Shown here: in pieces, positions 47,601-56,874 of the stretch
Layout: the number at the start of each line of letters is the position of its first letter
Position numbering within the stretch: the stretch's first letter is position 1
Assembly (NCBI GenBank): GCA_903813345.2
Contig: CAIIXF020000006.1
Location: forward strand, 34,075,524-34,139,523
Direction: 5' to 3'
From: Owenia fusiformis
Lineage: Eukaryota; Annelida; Polychaeta; Sabellida; Oweniidae
Length of the DNA stretch: 64,000 nucleotides
Notes under the pieces: generated by a model
What the model was told of the DNA's origin: nothing
Databases searched by the model: none
The model's input: only the letters and a program-made list of their open reading frames with translations
Made by a program: the position numbers and the translations under genes

Positions 47601-49810
47601 GCTATCAAAACTGTCAAAAAGCCCCCCCCCCCCTTGGCAAAAACTCCACCCTTGGTAAAACCGCTCACCAATGGTGAATCCTGGATACGGGCCTGTAAAT
47701 GGTCATCGTGGTTGTACCAGACAGCAATGCAATGTTTTGATTTGCACACATTTTTTATTTTTAAAAATCTAATTGAGGTGAAAAGTTCAATTTTTTTTGA
47801 ATAGTTATATTCCTTCTATAAAGTGGGTACACTTTTTGGGACACCCTGTATTTGCAGTTCAATGCCAATGTGGAAATCAATATACAGGGAAATTCGATCT
47901 TGAATTTGTAAAATAATAACAAGAAAGGTAGCACCAAATTAGCTTGATGTATTCATGAATGAATTCTCAAAAGTATACAAAATATATATAATCTTATTCT
48001 GTAGCTTCGGGACAATGGCGATTCCTATTCGGTAGAATGGAATATATCTTTCAACGACTTCTATGACGCTTATGAAAGGAAATAGCTTGGATTCAAACAT
48101 AGCACAAGTTGAGACATACTAATAAGGTATACTTTACAGTTATACAATGCTCAGAGTATCCATCATTACTTACAGAAGGCAAAGAACGACTCGCTGATAT
48201 CGTTTTCTGCGAGCTTTTCGAATTGGGTCATGTTGGTTTCATGCTTCGATTTGCATTAATAGCCTACACATATGGATAATCGTTTATGAACATGTTGAAA
48301 ACATATTCCAGCACCGAATGCATTACTCTATATTCATTCTTTCCTTATGCTATCTGATTTGTTTGACACATTTTCGTCACCTGGCTCGTCGAGACGCCAT
48401 ATTCATCGGGATTCAGTAAAAACACAACTCGGGTCACTGACTTGCTGGAACGAAATTCGGAACACAGGATATTGATCACCCGGGGTGAATATCCTGATGG
48501 GATTATTCCAAGAACTTCAAAGAGAATACTGTATACTATATAATAGATTGGAGAAAAATTGTTTTTTTCCTTGCTTTATTCAAAGTGAACACTAGTAATC
48601 ACCTTAATTATATATTTACTTTGGATCTTATATCTATATAACCTGTTTCAGAATACAAATTGGAAACCAGAATCAATTCTATTAAGATCATTGTTATTGT
48701 TATATGGTTTATTTCTACTGCACTGAGGCATCAACAGTTCTTCCTTTGGGAATTTGAATTGGCAAAAAATGTCTATTGACTGATATCTATTATTTAAGGA
48801 AGTCAAATATTATGCAGGTCCTTGTGTCTCTACAAAGTAATTTAAAATGGACATTTACTATCAAATGGCTATACAGAATTCCCAATAGAATGAGCTAAAA
48901 ACAAATGGTAAAGATATATCATGGAGGATTTTATGCAGTTTGACATTAATGAAAGAGGATGAACTAAACATTTCATTTATTTGTCTTAGCCTAAAATACA
49001 GTTTGACATTCATGAAAGAGGATGAACTAAACATTTCATTTATTTGTCTTAGCCTCAAATACCCCTTTTATTTATAAAAAGCATATTGTGGATGCAATAA
49101 AATAATTAATACAGGTTATTAACAATATGAAAATGACCAAATGTCACTACCTACAAATGCATTCAAAAGTGTAACAACCAACTCAAGTCACAAAGACTAC
49201 AGTTATATGTCCCCACTGAAGGTTGTGACATAAATATGCAGTGAAATAAACAAAGCAAAAATTTCACCACCTGCCATTTGTTAGTTATTGATCCCGACTA
49301 CCAAACACCAACCACCAAACACCTTCCATAACAAAAGTTGGAGACAATACCGATACTTGGTGTGGTGACATAAAAATGAAAGAGCATCTTACCTAAGAGA
49401 TGAGTGTTTTTCACTGCCTTGATGGGAAGTTTATGCGACTCAATAACCGCAAACCAACCATTTGGGTAAACAGGCGGAACATCTCCGATACTTTTCCAGC
49501 GTTTCACCATATTTGCGGTATCTTTCATGGACATCCTTGAATCTGGGTAGTAGCCGACATCAGACAGTTGGCGAATTCGTTCCAACGGGGCCCAAAAGAT
49601 CTTATAGAGATAGTATACAATGATTATTGTTAATAGTCCTATGAATACAAACATTGCCTTAGAGTCGAACCAATCTGGATCTGAATCAGATGAAATCATT
49701 CTGAAAAATTTCCCGAATCGATTGATGTTATCGTTCATTGCTTTCAGCCAGAGTGAGCCCACTTCGAAGAGTGGAGTTTGAAGAACAGTGCTTGAATTGT
49801 TCTCTTCCAT
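18161..49810 (-). CDS. nvd: Cholesterol 7-desaturase, Neverland / DAF-36 family, complete
   Basis: Membrane-anchored Rieske oxygenase. Family members convert cholesterol to 7-dehydrocholesterol, the first step toward ecdysteroids or dafachronic acids in ecdysozoans. Coding exons on the minus strand: 49393-49810, 23454-23642, 22387-22565, 20029-20137, 19274-19416, 18904-19077, 18161-18328. All are GT-AG with matching phases, giving 1380 bases and 459 residues (fly and worm proteins are about 430). A membrane span covers about residues 53-72. The Rieske iron-sulfur motif is C160-x-H162-x17-C180-x2-H183. The non-heme iron motif E266-x3-D270-x2-H273-x4-H278 reads [13 protein letters not shown]. 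The frame closes with TLDW and a stop at 18161. The 25,750-base first intron separates the membrane anchor from the catalytic part; the joint rests on phase and family continuity ([14 protein letters not shown] leading into [11 protein letters not shown]). The ligand role in this animal is unknown. Confidence 0.93.
18691..18883. mobile_element. Short TACAGTAAAACC-type MITE in nvd intron 6
   Basis: The left end TACAGTTAAGCCTG and the right end AGGTTTTACTGTA are imperfect inverted repeats with TA at the edges, as in Tc1/mariner or pogo-like elements. The body is a run of GTGTTCCACTT modules. It ends only about 20 bases from the exon 6 donor. Related copies lie at 16482, 19773, 33451 and 63105. 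Confidence 0.6.
19773..19977. mobile_element. TACAGTAAAACC-type MITE in nvd intron 4
   Basis: The left end CTGTAAAACTTGTCTAATCC and the right end GCAGGTTTTACTGTA are degenerate inverted repeats of the same family as 18691-18883 and 33451-33635. The interior has the family phrases GGATTAGCAGGTGTT and TGTTCACATTGAGAGATGTTC. There is no coding capacity. Confidence 0.5.
20535..21098 (-). mobile_element. Internally deleted Tc1/mariner element
   Basis: The ends CAGGGTGGTCAAAAAAA and its complement TTTTTTTGACCACCCTG are flanked by TA dinucleotides (20533-20534 and 21099-21100). The inverted arms reach inward about 175 bases with mismatches. The minus strand keeps a short piece of a transposase C terminus, [20 protein letters not shown] followed by ADLKSEI, which resembles the LWGYVKDRVYK region of mariner transposases. 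The rest of the transposase is missing and the element is inactive. It lies in nvd intron 3. Confidence 0.85.
21716..21814. repeat. Three 27-bp palindromes in a row
   Basis: Units at about 21716-21744, 21745-21773 and 21786-21814 read CGGAGGATATCGTGACAA then TATACTCCG, with small changes. Each unit is almost its own reverse complement: CGGAG at the left edge and CTCCG at the right, with a GATATCGTGACAATAT-like centre. They lie in nvd intron 3. Function unknown. Confidence 0.75.
21901..22057. mobile_element. Fold-back hairpin element, about 50-bp stem
   Basis: The left half, with CATCCTATGATTTTTTCAG, GAATATCGTTTTAATCTA and GTGATATTGATAT, is matched in reverse order on the right by ATATCAATATCAC, TAGATAAAAATGATATTC and AAAATCATAGGAT. 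The unpaired centre is about 30 bases. It has the shape of a MITE, but I found no clean target duplication. Confidence 0.75.
23075..23160. repeat. 26-bp-arm hairpin in nvd intron 2
   Basis: The arms GAAGTTGCATCAAGCC plus CTTTTTGGTT (left) and ACCAAAAAGG plus ACTTGATCCAACTTC (right) pair with about two mismatches around a 34-base loop. It could be a short MITE or an RNA hairpin in the pre-mRNA. No target duplication is evident. Confidence 0.6.
24046..24829. mobile_element. DNA element with TACCGTATTCTCTG ends
   Basis: The left end TACCGTATTCTCTGTAATTA, followed by GCGCCC, is matched at the right by GGGCGGTAATTACAGAG and AATACGGTA. An extra right-hand end (GAGAGAATACGGTA) at about 24238-24251 suggests an insertion or a nested short copy at the left. 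No transposase is visible. TA at both edges fits a Tc1/mariner or pogo-like origin (inference). It is in nvd intron 1. Confidence 0.7.
24989..25496. mobile_element. 508-bp element with CACTGCCCCCAG ends
   Basis: The ends CACTGCCCCCAG and CTGGGGGGAGTG are inverted repeats flanked by the direct repeat TACTAT (24983-24988 and 25497-25502). The interior repeats GCGGAATT and CTTGCAGAATT motifs on both halves. CAC ends with a 6-bp duplication do not let me name a superfamily. It is in nvd intron 1. Confidence 0.75.
26203..26760. repeat. G-rich minisatellite with 88-bp higher-order period
   Basis: Short modules such as GGAAATGGGGTAGAAC and ATTTTGAGAAAGTG alternate. A larger 88-base unit starting ATTGAAAAAG recurs at 26297, 26385 and 26473. 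The array decays after about 26560. Minus-strand open frames over it ([17 protein letters not shown]) are repeat shadows. It is in nvd intron 1. Confidence 0.85.
27471..27775. mobile_element. 305-bp MITE with 9-bp target duplication
   Basis: The ends CAAGGAGGATTGGCTCCCAG and CTGGGAGCCAATCCTCCTTG are perfect 20-bp inverted repeats. The direct repeat AGTCCCCTC lies at 27462-27470 and 27776-27784. The size and 9-bp duplication fit a Mutator-like MITE (inference). There is no coding capacity. It is in nvd intron 1. Confidence 0.88.
28501..28648 (+). repeat. Dispersed repeat with CACCTGCCATTTGTTA core
   Basis: The phrase ACCACCTGCCATTTGTTA, followed by ACCAACCACC and ending GTGGTGACATAAAAA, recurs here, at 49258-49383 (just inside nvd intron 1, next to exon 1), and as a partial copy at 22652-22712. 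All three are in the same orientation. The family is unnamed and may be a short interspersed element. Confidence 0.6.
30872..31659. mobile_element. 788-bp element with about 40-bp inverted ends
   Basis: The left end CACACACGGCAATTTCGCG, then TCATAATTATTCCTCCGC, is matched at the right by GCGGAGGAATAAATATGACG and CAAAATTCCCGGGTGTGT. Mismatches are few. The interior is AT-rich with no transposase. The element contains GC-rich ends in a very AT-rich intron. Target duplication is unclear. Confidence 0.7.
32116..32215. repeat. Imperfect 52-bp tandem duplication
   Basis: The sequence AAAAAATCTAATTGGGTCAC, followed by AAACAAAACTAAACTAAACA, is repeated once, with an extra TAACTAAAC inserted in the second copy. 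It is simple A/C-rich repeat sequence in nvd intron 1. Confidence 0.6.
33451..33635. mobile_element. TACAGTAAAACCTG-type MITE in nvd intron 1
   Basis: The left end TACAGTAAAACCTGTGTATA and the right end AGACAGGTGTTACTGTA are inverted repeats with TA edges. The body contains GAGAGAGGTGTTCACAAGAG-type modules. It belongs with the copies at 18691, 19773 and 63105. Confidence 0.7.
38872..38932. repeat. Perfect 14-bp-arm hairpin AGCGGGCAGATATA
   Basis: The arm AGCGGGCAGATATA (38872-38885) is exactly complementary to TATATCTGCCCGCT (38919-38932). The loop contains a third AGCAGGCAGATATA copy. It is GC-rich for its surroundings. Nature unknown. Confidence 0.6.
39341..39802. mobile_element. hAT-type non-autonomous element, 8-bp target duplication
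   Basis: The ends TAGGGGTGAGACGA and TCGTCTCACCCCTA are perfect inverted repeats. The 8-bp direct repeat TTTGTAAT flanks the element (39333-39340 and 39803-39810), as expected for hAT transposons. Both subterminal regions are dense in TCGAGTCG and GATTCGA motifs, a usual hAT arrangement for transposase binding. There is no transposase frame in its 462 bases. It is in nvd intron 1. Confidence 0.88.
41016..41413. repeat. Recent 199-bp tandem duplication
   Basis: The block beginning TATAATGGTAAATCTTG at 41016 is repeated at 41215. The two copies differ by about one base (GCTTTCAATC against GCTCTCAATC). Such identity means a very recent duplication, or a possible assembly artefact. It is in nvd intron 1. 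Confidence 0.9.
43528..43652. mobile_element. 125-bp hairpin MITE-like element
   Basis: The left arm AATGATTTGAAGTG, GGATATATTCTGCTC and TTCTGTATTGG is matched by CCAATACAGAA, GAGCAGAATATATCC and CACTTCAAATCATT on the right. The stem is about 55 bp around a loop of about 15 bases. It is in nvd intron 1. Confidence 0.75.
44890..48487. mobile_element. 3.6 kb fold-back element with about 0.5 kb inverted arms
   Basis: The arms are about 44890-45420 and 47990-48487. The outer 80 bases, starting CACCCCGGGTGATCAATATC, are almost identical; the inner 400 bases are diverged but clearly alignable (for example AATAGGAATCGCCA and AGCATAAGG). AATAT flanks both ends (44885-44889 and 48488-48492), but the tip is itself partly palindromic, so the true edge may shift a few bases. 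The left arm contains ATG at about 44976, an open frame [20 protein letters not shown], and a donor CATAAG/GTAAGA; the right-arm equivalent has an early stop. A second, inner inverted pair (around 46008-46042 and 47290-47322) shows nesting. I see no transposase. It is in nvd intron 1. Confidence 0.8.
47395..47695. mobile_element. MITE with CAGGCCCG ends, copy 2 (nested)
   Basis: The ends CAGGCCCGCAGATAGG and GGATACGGGCCTG match copy 1 at 11970-12171, as does the core TTGCAGTTTTTCACCATTCTG then AGCACTT. The direct repeat TAAAT flanks it (47390-47394 and 47696-47700). It contains long G and C runs. It lies inside the larger fold-back element, so it inserted later. Confidence 0.85.
48936..49061. 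repeat. 63-bp tandem duplication near nvd exon 1
   Basis: The phrase CAGTTTGACATTAATGAAAG continuing through ATTTCATTTATTTGTCTTAG is repeated once, 63 bases on, with about three changes. It is in nvd intron 1, about 330 bases below the exon 1 donor. Confidence 0.85.
49393..49810 (-). CDS. nvd: Neverland-type gene, exon 1 (anchor and linker)
   Basis: The first 139 codons plus one base. Residues 1-50 are polar, 53-72 are strongly hydrophobic ([19 protein letters not shown]), then comes a basic linker and the family segment [19 protein letters not shown] that precedes the Rieske domain. The donor CTTAG/GTAAGA leaves phase 1, which matches the acceptor at 23642. On its own the frame runs on to 49298 into intron repeat sequence; that extension is not expected in the protein. 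Confidence 0.92.
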
Positions 49811-52800
49811 TGTATTGACACCATGCAGTCATATCACTAAGCTACCAATAAACTTGGACTTGTTATCCTTCCTTTTAAGTCCTTTTTATTAATTCTTAAT
49901 TAATTTCCCTGTGTGATCTCTCCTCTTACCAGTCTCTCACATGTGGCTTTCTGCAGACTGCCATTGGGAATGAGTTTACAAACAATAACCATGTGACTCA
50001 TGGCAACCAATAGGAGCACAGCTTCTGGGATATTGACTTTTTGCTTGAAACTTCCAGTGACATCTATACAAAAACAGAGTATTCATTTTATACAAGTTGC
50101 ATTCTATCTTAATCTTGCATTAAGCCCTTGAACTACCCCTTCCCCATCTGTATCATAGAGAACTGGGAAAGGGGGATACAAGGGATTGATGCAAATCTAT
50201 CTCTATAATCTGCATAAACAATACACCGCTCAATCCAAAGGTCATCTATCCCAATTCTGTAAAAGAAAGGGTGAGTCACACCAAGTACTGTAGAGACATT
50301 TTGTGGGACTGCATCTGAAAGGAGCATGACACGAGACTACAATAATTTAAAAACATTTCACATTTCAAATAGGTCCACTTTGTAAGTCAAGACTATTAGA
50401 ACATCAATTTTAATTTTAATGAAATTGCAATGACACATTGTACCTAATTGCAGTTAATTTGCTATGAATCACAATGATATAAATATAAATTGACTCATAT
50501 TCCTTCAAAATCAGTGCCTATCTAACCATATTTTCATTTTATGAAATTCCATTCTAAAATTAAGGATTAAGTAACATTTTGAATTTTTTATAGAATTTGG
50601 AACATTCATTAGATCTAGTAACCATTTATTCTTTGACAATTCCACGCTATAATTGAAAACACGACCACCTTTCAACATGATTTTTAAAGAGCTTATATAA
50701 TTAATGAATGCCACAGAATGATAAGTGACCACTAGACCAGTCTAAATAAGGAAGTGGTATTTACCTAAAGATAAAGTGACATGGTGGTCTAAATGGTTAA
50801 CCCTTTCTCAATTCCTCTTGTTATAAAGATGGCATGATACCAATCATGTTTTAGCATTTTTAGAAAACAAAATAAAGAAAAAATTGAGTGGAATTAGCAA
50901 AGAATAAAATAAACAGGCATGTAGTCAACACTTTAAATTGTATAGAACTGTCAGATACTGAATTTTAATTGCTTCTCATAGATGAGATGAATTGAAATGT
51001 CATATTCTAACACAATGATATAATACTTTATGAATATATCATAAGGGGCGATGTCCAAATACCATCACGTGAGGAATGACAAACTTAATTTTCTTGGTGG
51101 GGACTTTTTCAAAGTAAACACACAAAACAAATTTTCAAATCATAAGGGAAAAAGTTGGCCATATTTTTCACAATGGTTAACATTTGGATACCATCCCTGA
51201 ATAAAGTCAAATTTTCTAATCAGTTCAGACCAGACATAGGTTATCAATAAAGTACAGAAAGGTAATGGAATAATAGATACAACACATACAATCTAAAGTA
51301 ATTTACATTAAATCCATGTGCACATGTCCTGATAGATACATCACATACTATATATAAAGCATGATTAATAGATTTTTCATAAAATGCATTTAGTGATCAA
51401 TCCTTATATAACCTTTGGTGGCCAATAGCATTAATAACCATAGAATCTAGAGTTTTTAGTGTACATGTATATCTATCATATCAAGCGAACAAGTACTCCC
51501 TTCATTAACACATACATGTACATCTGCTCAGGGTCTTGTATTGAAGGAAATATTAGCCAATGAGAAGACAGCATTTGAGACCAACCCATATTACTTTATC
51601 AATTAAAGTACATGTACACTGAAAATGAGATGTCAGACTGTCAGTTTATATCACATTGTCCCTTGGAATAAAACTAATATTCAGCCCTCCCAGTAAATAA
51701 CCCAAATAATTGTTATAATGCCATAGCATAAGTGGAACACCTTTCATACCTCAAGAAGCGTTCCACTTAGGTGTTTCACTTACAAAAGGACTTGAGACTT
51801 TTCTAAATTTGTACCAGTTATTAAATAGTATTATAATATTAATATAATCGATCCTTTGTATACCTTATCAATACACTTTACAAATCTTTCATCAATTTTG
51901 AGTACTAGGATGGAGAAAAGAATATCATAGGGAAGGCTCTTTTAGTTTTAGAATTTCACTGTTTGGTTCGTTTCAGTTTTGACCTTAGTGAGACAGATTT
52001 AGGGAAAATACCACCAGAACGGTTCTATTTCAATTAACACTTGTCTGGTCACCAAATTTTATTTTTCATGTCCTTTCTGATTCATCGAGAAGACTTTGCA
52101 CATTTTACAGATAATTGTTTCTGCAATGGGCTTTATAAGACCTTAGAAAACATTTATGGGATGGCTAGTCAGGTACTGCTTACCAATTATTTGATTTGAA
52201 AGGGCTCTTAATAACTCATCTCCATATTTGGCATGTTTAAAGTACAATTTAGAAATCACAGACCAATGCTGAGTAATGATAAATGATAAACAATTTATAA
52301 TAAATTTCATATGTCAGCCAATTTAAAATCATGAATTTGAAGTTTATTCATGTTTTTACTTAAGGGGTTGGGTTAAAGTCTCAAGGTTTTATCAACTAGT
52401 CTAGGCAGTCAATAAATAGTGTTATACACTGTAAATGCTCTCATTCCTATGTTCTTGTGCAATCAGCGAGATTGCTCCAAATGAAGCCTTTAACATACAT
52501 GTTGCTTTCAATCCTGAACATTTCATGTAAAATTCCTCAAAAAACAAGAAGGTCAGAGCATTTGTATCAGTAATTATTGAACAACCCTTGTGTGAACTTT
52601 CAATTTGGTTATAATGTGTGCGCCCTCTTTTGAACAACACATGACTTATATTACAAATTACAAAAATTAGAGATACCAAATCCAATATTTTTCAAACATC
52701 AAACTACATCTAATACTTCATTTTAAAAATAAGACATTCTCTAATTTTATGAATCATTTATTTATTACTGTACACTTGTTGGTGGAAGTTCAAAAAATAT

Positions 52801-53396
52801 AGAATTATTGACACAAAATGAAACTGTTCTCAATAGGCCATTGTAAATTCATGTATCCGATTGGCCAGTTTCAGTCATGTGACTTGGGTAAGACTTACAT
52901 ATCAAATCAAACTCTCAAGTTTTATTTCTACTGATCATATCACAAGAATGTTTCTGGTAAGAAAATGATTGGAATTGCCCAAATTCAGATCAGTCTGTGC
53001 ATGTGTGGGATTGTGTTTTTCTCAACTGACAGCTTGTGGGGGACTTCCCGCTTCCCATTCAAATTCAGGCATGATACATTTTGCATAACTACGTAATATA
53101 AACCACTGTTTTCTAAATTATTTCAATCCTCATGATTTCTGAGTAACATAAAACAAAACAAAAAATATTTACAAATTCAATAAGAGTCCAAAATTCCCTA
53201 GCCTTCATCTGAAGACATAATTGTCTCTTCTTGCCTTAGTTCGGCAAAAAATCAGGCTAATCATTAATAAAAATATTTGAGTTGATCATGTATTATGTCC
53301 AGATTTCTTCCCTCATCGATTTCTTCCTTAATCATTTCCTGATTCCTTTATCATGTCCATATTCCTTCTATATTTCCTTGATCATTCATCATTTCC
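49811..53396. other. Gap between the nvd start and the SF3A1 end
   Basis: Both neighbours are on the minus strand, so this holds the SF3A1 3' untranslated region (near 53396 downward) and the upstream region of nvd (49811 upward). Minus-strand AATAAA motifs lie near 52923 and 52750. One copy of a dispersed repeat with GAATAAAATAAACAGGCATG lies at about 50885-50950, and GTTCCACTT modules lie at 51722-51790. The short open frames have no recognisable family. Confidence 0.5.
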
Positions 53397-56300
53397 TTAT
53401 TTCTTTCTGCCTCCTCTCTCCTTCAACTGCAGGACAACAGTGGTTCCCTTAGTGAAGTTGTAAAATGCCAAAGTGTTGGAATCCTTGATGAACATGCCTT
53501 CGTATTGCAACTTCTGCTTTCCAGCCGGCATCCCAAGCGACTCGTTGATCTTAGCCTTAATGACAGAGACGTTATCCGTAAGGGGGAGGGTAAATGTGAG
53601 GGACTGACCCTTAAGGTTCCATTCTGGTTTGTCAGACTGATCAGGAACTTGGACGTTAAACTGGACAGGACCCTGGAAGAAGAAAAGTTTTTTTAATAAC
53701 ATCCTAATGTTTCTCACTGGCTAATAATGTATTTTAACGAAATGAGAAAACAATAAAGAACAAGGAGTTAACTTGAAAAAATGTTACCATCAGGGGGTCA
53801 TTAACAGAACTTTAACGAAATGAGAAAACAATAAAGAAAAGGAGTTAACTTGAAAAAATGTTACCATCAGGTGTAATAACATCCAGGTGTCATTAACAGA
53901 ACTTTCTTTTCTTTAACAGAATTAAGAATTCTAACTTTGCGAAAGTTCTGTTAATGACCCCCTGGCTGTTATTACAACAATGTAACAATTTGTTACAGAC
54001 ACAGAATGTGAAAATGGGGGCTTTAACTATATCTCAACACATCTTGGAAGTAGCATAAAAACTTAATGAAGTCTTTATAAAACCTTTATTCAAAATATTT
54101 CTTACATTATTCTGCGCCAAGAACTGATTTTCTGGTATCAGGTTATCTTCGGTCTTTGCCTTCTTGGATGGCGGTTCATCCCTCATGGGTGGGGGTCTCT
54201 GCTGATCCATGGGCCTGGGGGGTGGGGGCCTTGGCATGTACCCTGGGGGTCCACCCATGTGAGGCTGCATCATTGGGGGCATTGGGGGCCTCATTGCTAG
54301 CAACTGTGGAGGCCTAGGGGGTGGTACAGGCCTGGGCTGCATAACTACCATACCTCCAGGGGGCTGAGGTGGCATATGCATAGGGGGTGGTGCCATGTTT
54401 GGAGGCATTGGGGGTCTTGCAACTGGGGGAGGAGGAAGGGGTTTAGATATTGGGGGAGCAGCCTTAGGGGGAGCTGGTTTAGGGGGTTGTGGCTTGGGTG
54501 GTTCCTTGGGGGTTTGTTGCACAATGGTGCGTAGACTTGAGGGAGCCTGTTGCTGGGTTGTCTTGGGCATTGCAGGCCCAATCTTTTCCTTTTCCTCATC
54601 TGGTATGAAACCCTTAACCTAGAAATACAGGAATATAATTCATTATCAAGGATCTTCTAGTTTCTAAGCAATATGATTGGTCAACTGTGACAATGCATTC
54701 TGTTCCACATGTCACAACACAGGAATATAATTCATCATCGCACATGAATAAGGTTCTGAGCAATATAATTGGTCAACTATGATGATGCATTCTGTATCAC
54801 ATGTCATCACAGGACTATGCCATGTGATACAGTGGACCCTTTCACTACAGGCTCAATAGAAATGATGTGACTGTACATAGTATCAGCAACAACAACATGT
54901 AACCAAACTGAAATTCAAGTAACAAGTTTTGATATATAGGAATTCTTTCACTCAGAGTCACATATAAATATCACATTATTCCTTACACATGTTTTGATAA
55001 TTTCACTATTTTTGAGCCTATTTTGGATAGCAAGTAGTTCTGTATTCACATAGTACTTACCTTGTGAATTACAGCAATCTGTTCCTGAATGGAGATGTTC
55101 TCCCTAGCCTTTTGGGAAATCTTCTCCATAGAAGCTGAGTGGCCATCCCATGTGACCTTCTCCTTTACAGGACCTTCTTCCTCTCCAATCTTTTTACCGA
55201 TCATCGTTTCTTCACTACCAAAGATATCAGTACGTCTCTCGGCTAGATTCTTCAGGCTGCTCTCGATGGAGGATCCAGGGGCAAATACCTACATAGAGAA
55301 GATTATAACAATGTACACATATATTGAAATACATTACATGTAAATCAAACAATTTGTTTTTATGAGAATGAAGTTAAGTACACGTAGTTGCTAATATATT
55401 TTTTTTTTCATAGTAACAGTTAATTTTATTCAAATCCCTATACATGTATATGACTTTTAAGATAAGGATTGGTCTTCGATGTATTTCTATACTGAAAATA
55501 TATTAAATTAAAATATACCTCCTCTTGTTCCCTTTTCTCAGCGATTTCACGATCTTTCTGCTCCATCCATTTCGGATCCAGTAGCCCAATTTTCATATGC
55601 TGTTGAAGTTTATCTGCTGGGATTTTCTCTCCAGTAATAGGGGAGATGAGGAACTGATCTGAGAGTGGGTTATCCGGAAGGAGTTTAGGCGCCTTCGGGT
55701 TGTAGTTTTTAACAACCACTTGACCTGGCATCGGTGGCAGGGGAGGGGGTTGGGGTTTATCAGAGGGGGGTAATGGGGGTCTAGAAGGAGGCAATGGAGG
55801 CTTCATAGGAGGTGGTCTCTGCTGAGGCTGCTCTTCATCAGAATCCTCATCCATGTCTTCAATTTGAGTGTTGATATCAGGTCTTGGTGGCTTCTCGGGT
55901 TCAGCGTCTTCTTCCTCTTCATCTGACTCCTCTTCCGATGTTGAGCCTTCTTCATCTGATTCAATCTCCATAGCAGCATCATCATCTCCTCTCTGGCCGA
56001 CACGTTCTTGTGCAAGAAGACGAGCTCCCACTTCTTCAGGTGTCGTAGGTGGTGGCAAGTTTCCAACTTCATTTTGCTGAAAATCAACTGTTTCAACTAC
56101 GACAAAATCGTGCCAATCAACTTGCGCATATGCTACACGCTCCCGTTCAACTGCCTCTTCCTCTTTCTGTCGTTCACGCTCCTGGAACTTTGCCCACTCA
56201 ACACGGTATTTCACCTGCTCAAGAACTGGCTTTGAAGCTTCAGCATCCTTTCGCAGCTTGTTCAAAAGATCCTTGGGTGGAATCAGAACTTTTGTGTATT

Positions 56301-56874
56301 GTTCAACTAACTTGGTGAAGTAGTTAAACAAACTATGTTGAGGTCGAAGGAAATCAAACTGATAATTTCTCTGCTCCCTGTTCATCAGATTTGTCAAAAA
56401 CTGTCGGCCATTTCTAGCTACGAACTGAGCAGTGAGTTTCACAACGTCTAAATCAAATGCAGAAATTGATGGTGGATCAGCAACAAATTCCATCTCAGGT
56501 GGGGGTTCCTTAGGGATGATGAGTTCAATTAATTCTTGTTGTTGGGATTTAAGATTCATCATCATACTACCAGGTTTAGGGGCAGCTGGTTCCTGTCCCT
56601 TTCCCTCAGCAAAATCCTTAACCTTATGTTGGTAGTAGGCATGGTATGGATCATTTTGCTGGAGGAAATTAAATTTTGGGTTGTTGATTTCATTGGATCT
56701 AATCCTCGACTCAAATTCTGGACCATTTCTTGCGACGAAACTTGCTGTTTTGTCTACAATGTTTCTCACCTCTGGTGGAGGGTATATAATGCCTATAACA
56801 GGCTTGATGGGGGCGGAGGATTGTTCCTCTTCTTCCTGGGGAGGATCCATATCAACCGTAACTACTGGGGCCAT
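53397..56874 (-). CDS. SF3A1: Splicing factor 3A subunit 1, complete, four coding exons
   Basis: Core U2 snRNP protein (SF3a120, Prp21 family) needed for prespliceosome assembly in the nucleus. Coding exons: 55519-56874, 55061-55288, 54106-54618, 53397-53672; GT-AG introns, all phase 0; 790 residues against 793 in human. SURP1 lies at about residues 37-80 (EVRNIVDKTASFVARNGPEF) and SURP2 at about 143-188 (VVKLTAQFVARNGRQF). Then come an acidic SDEEGSTSEEESDEEEEDAE stretch, a proline-rich segment, the GKKIGEEEGPVKEKVTWDGH block, a second long Pro/Met-rich region, and a C-terminal ubiquitin-like domain (700-790) that ends in the family tail KERGGRKK, which contacts U1 stem-loop 4 in human. The start is ATG 56874, 15 bases after the acceptor TATATTTCCAG at 56890, so an untranslated exon lies upstream. 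Intron 2 has a 92-bp and intron 3 a 77-bp tandem duplication. Confidence 0.97.
53733..53977. repeat. 77-bp tandem repeat and hairpin in SF3A1 intron 3
   Basis: TTTAACGAAATGAGAAAACA and the following GTTAACTTGAAAAAATGTTA recur 77 bases apart (from 53734 and 53811). Downstream, GTAATAACATCCAGGTGTC and TTAACAGAACTTTC (about 53870-53908) are complementary to GAAAGTTCTGTTAATGACC and TGGCTGTTATTAC (53939-53977), giving a stem of about 38 bases. Confidence 0.75.
54628..54811. repeat. 92-bp tandem duplication in SF3A1 intron 2
   Basis: CAGGAATATAATTCAT starts at 54628 and again at 54720. The two copies share ATTGGTCAACT and the ATGCATTCTGT / CACATGTCA segment, with about 15 percent change. Confidence 0.8.

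Noticed and set aside
54345-54622. Extra open frames over SF3A1 exon 3, both strands
   Set aside because: They arise from the proline-codon-rich (GC-skewed) exon read in other frames; SF3A1 itself has clear homology there.
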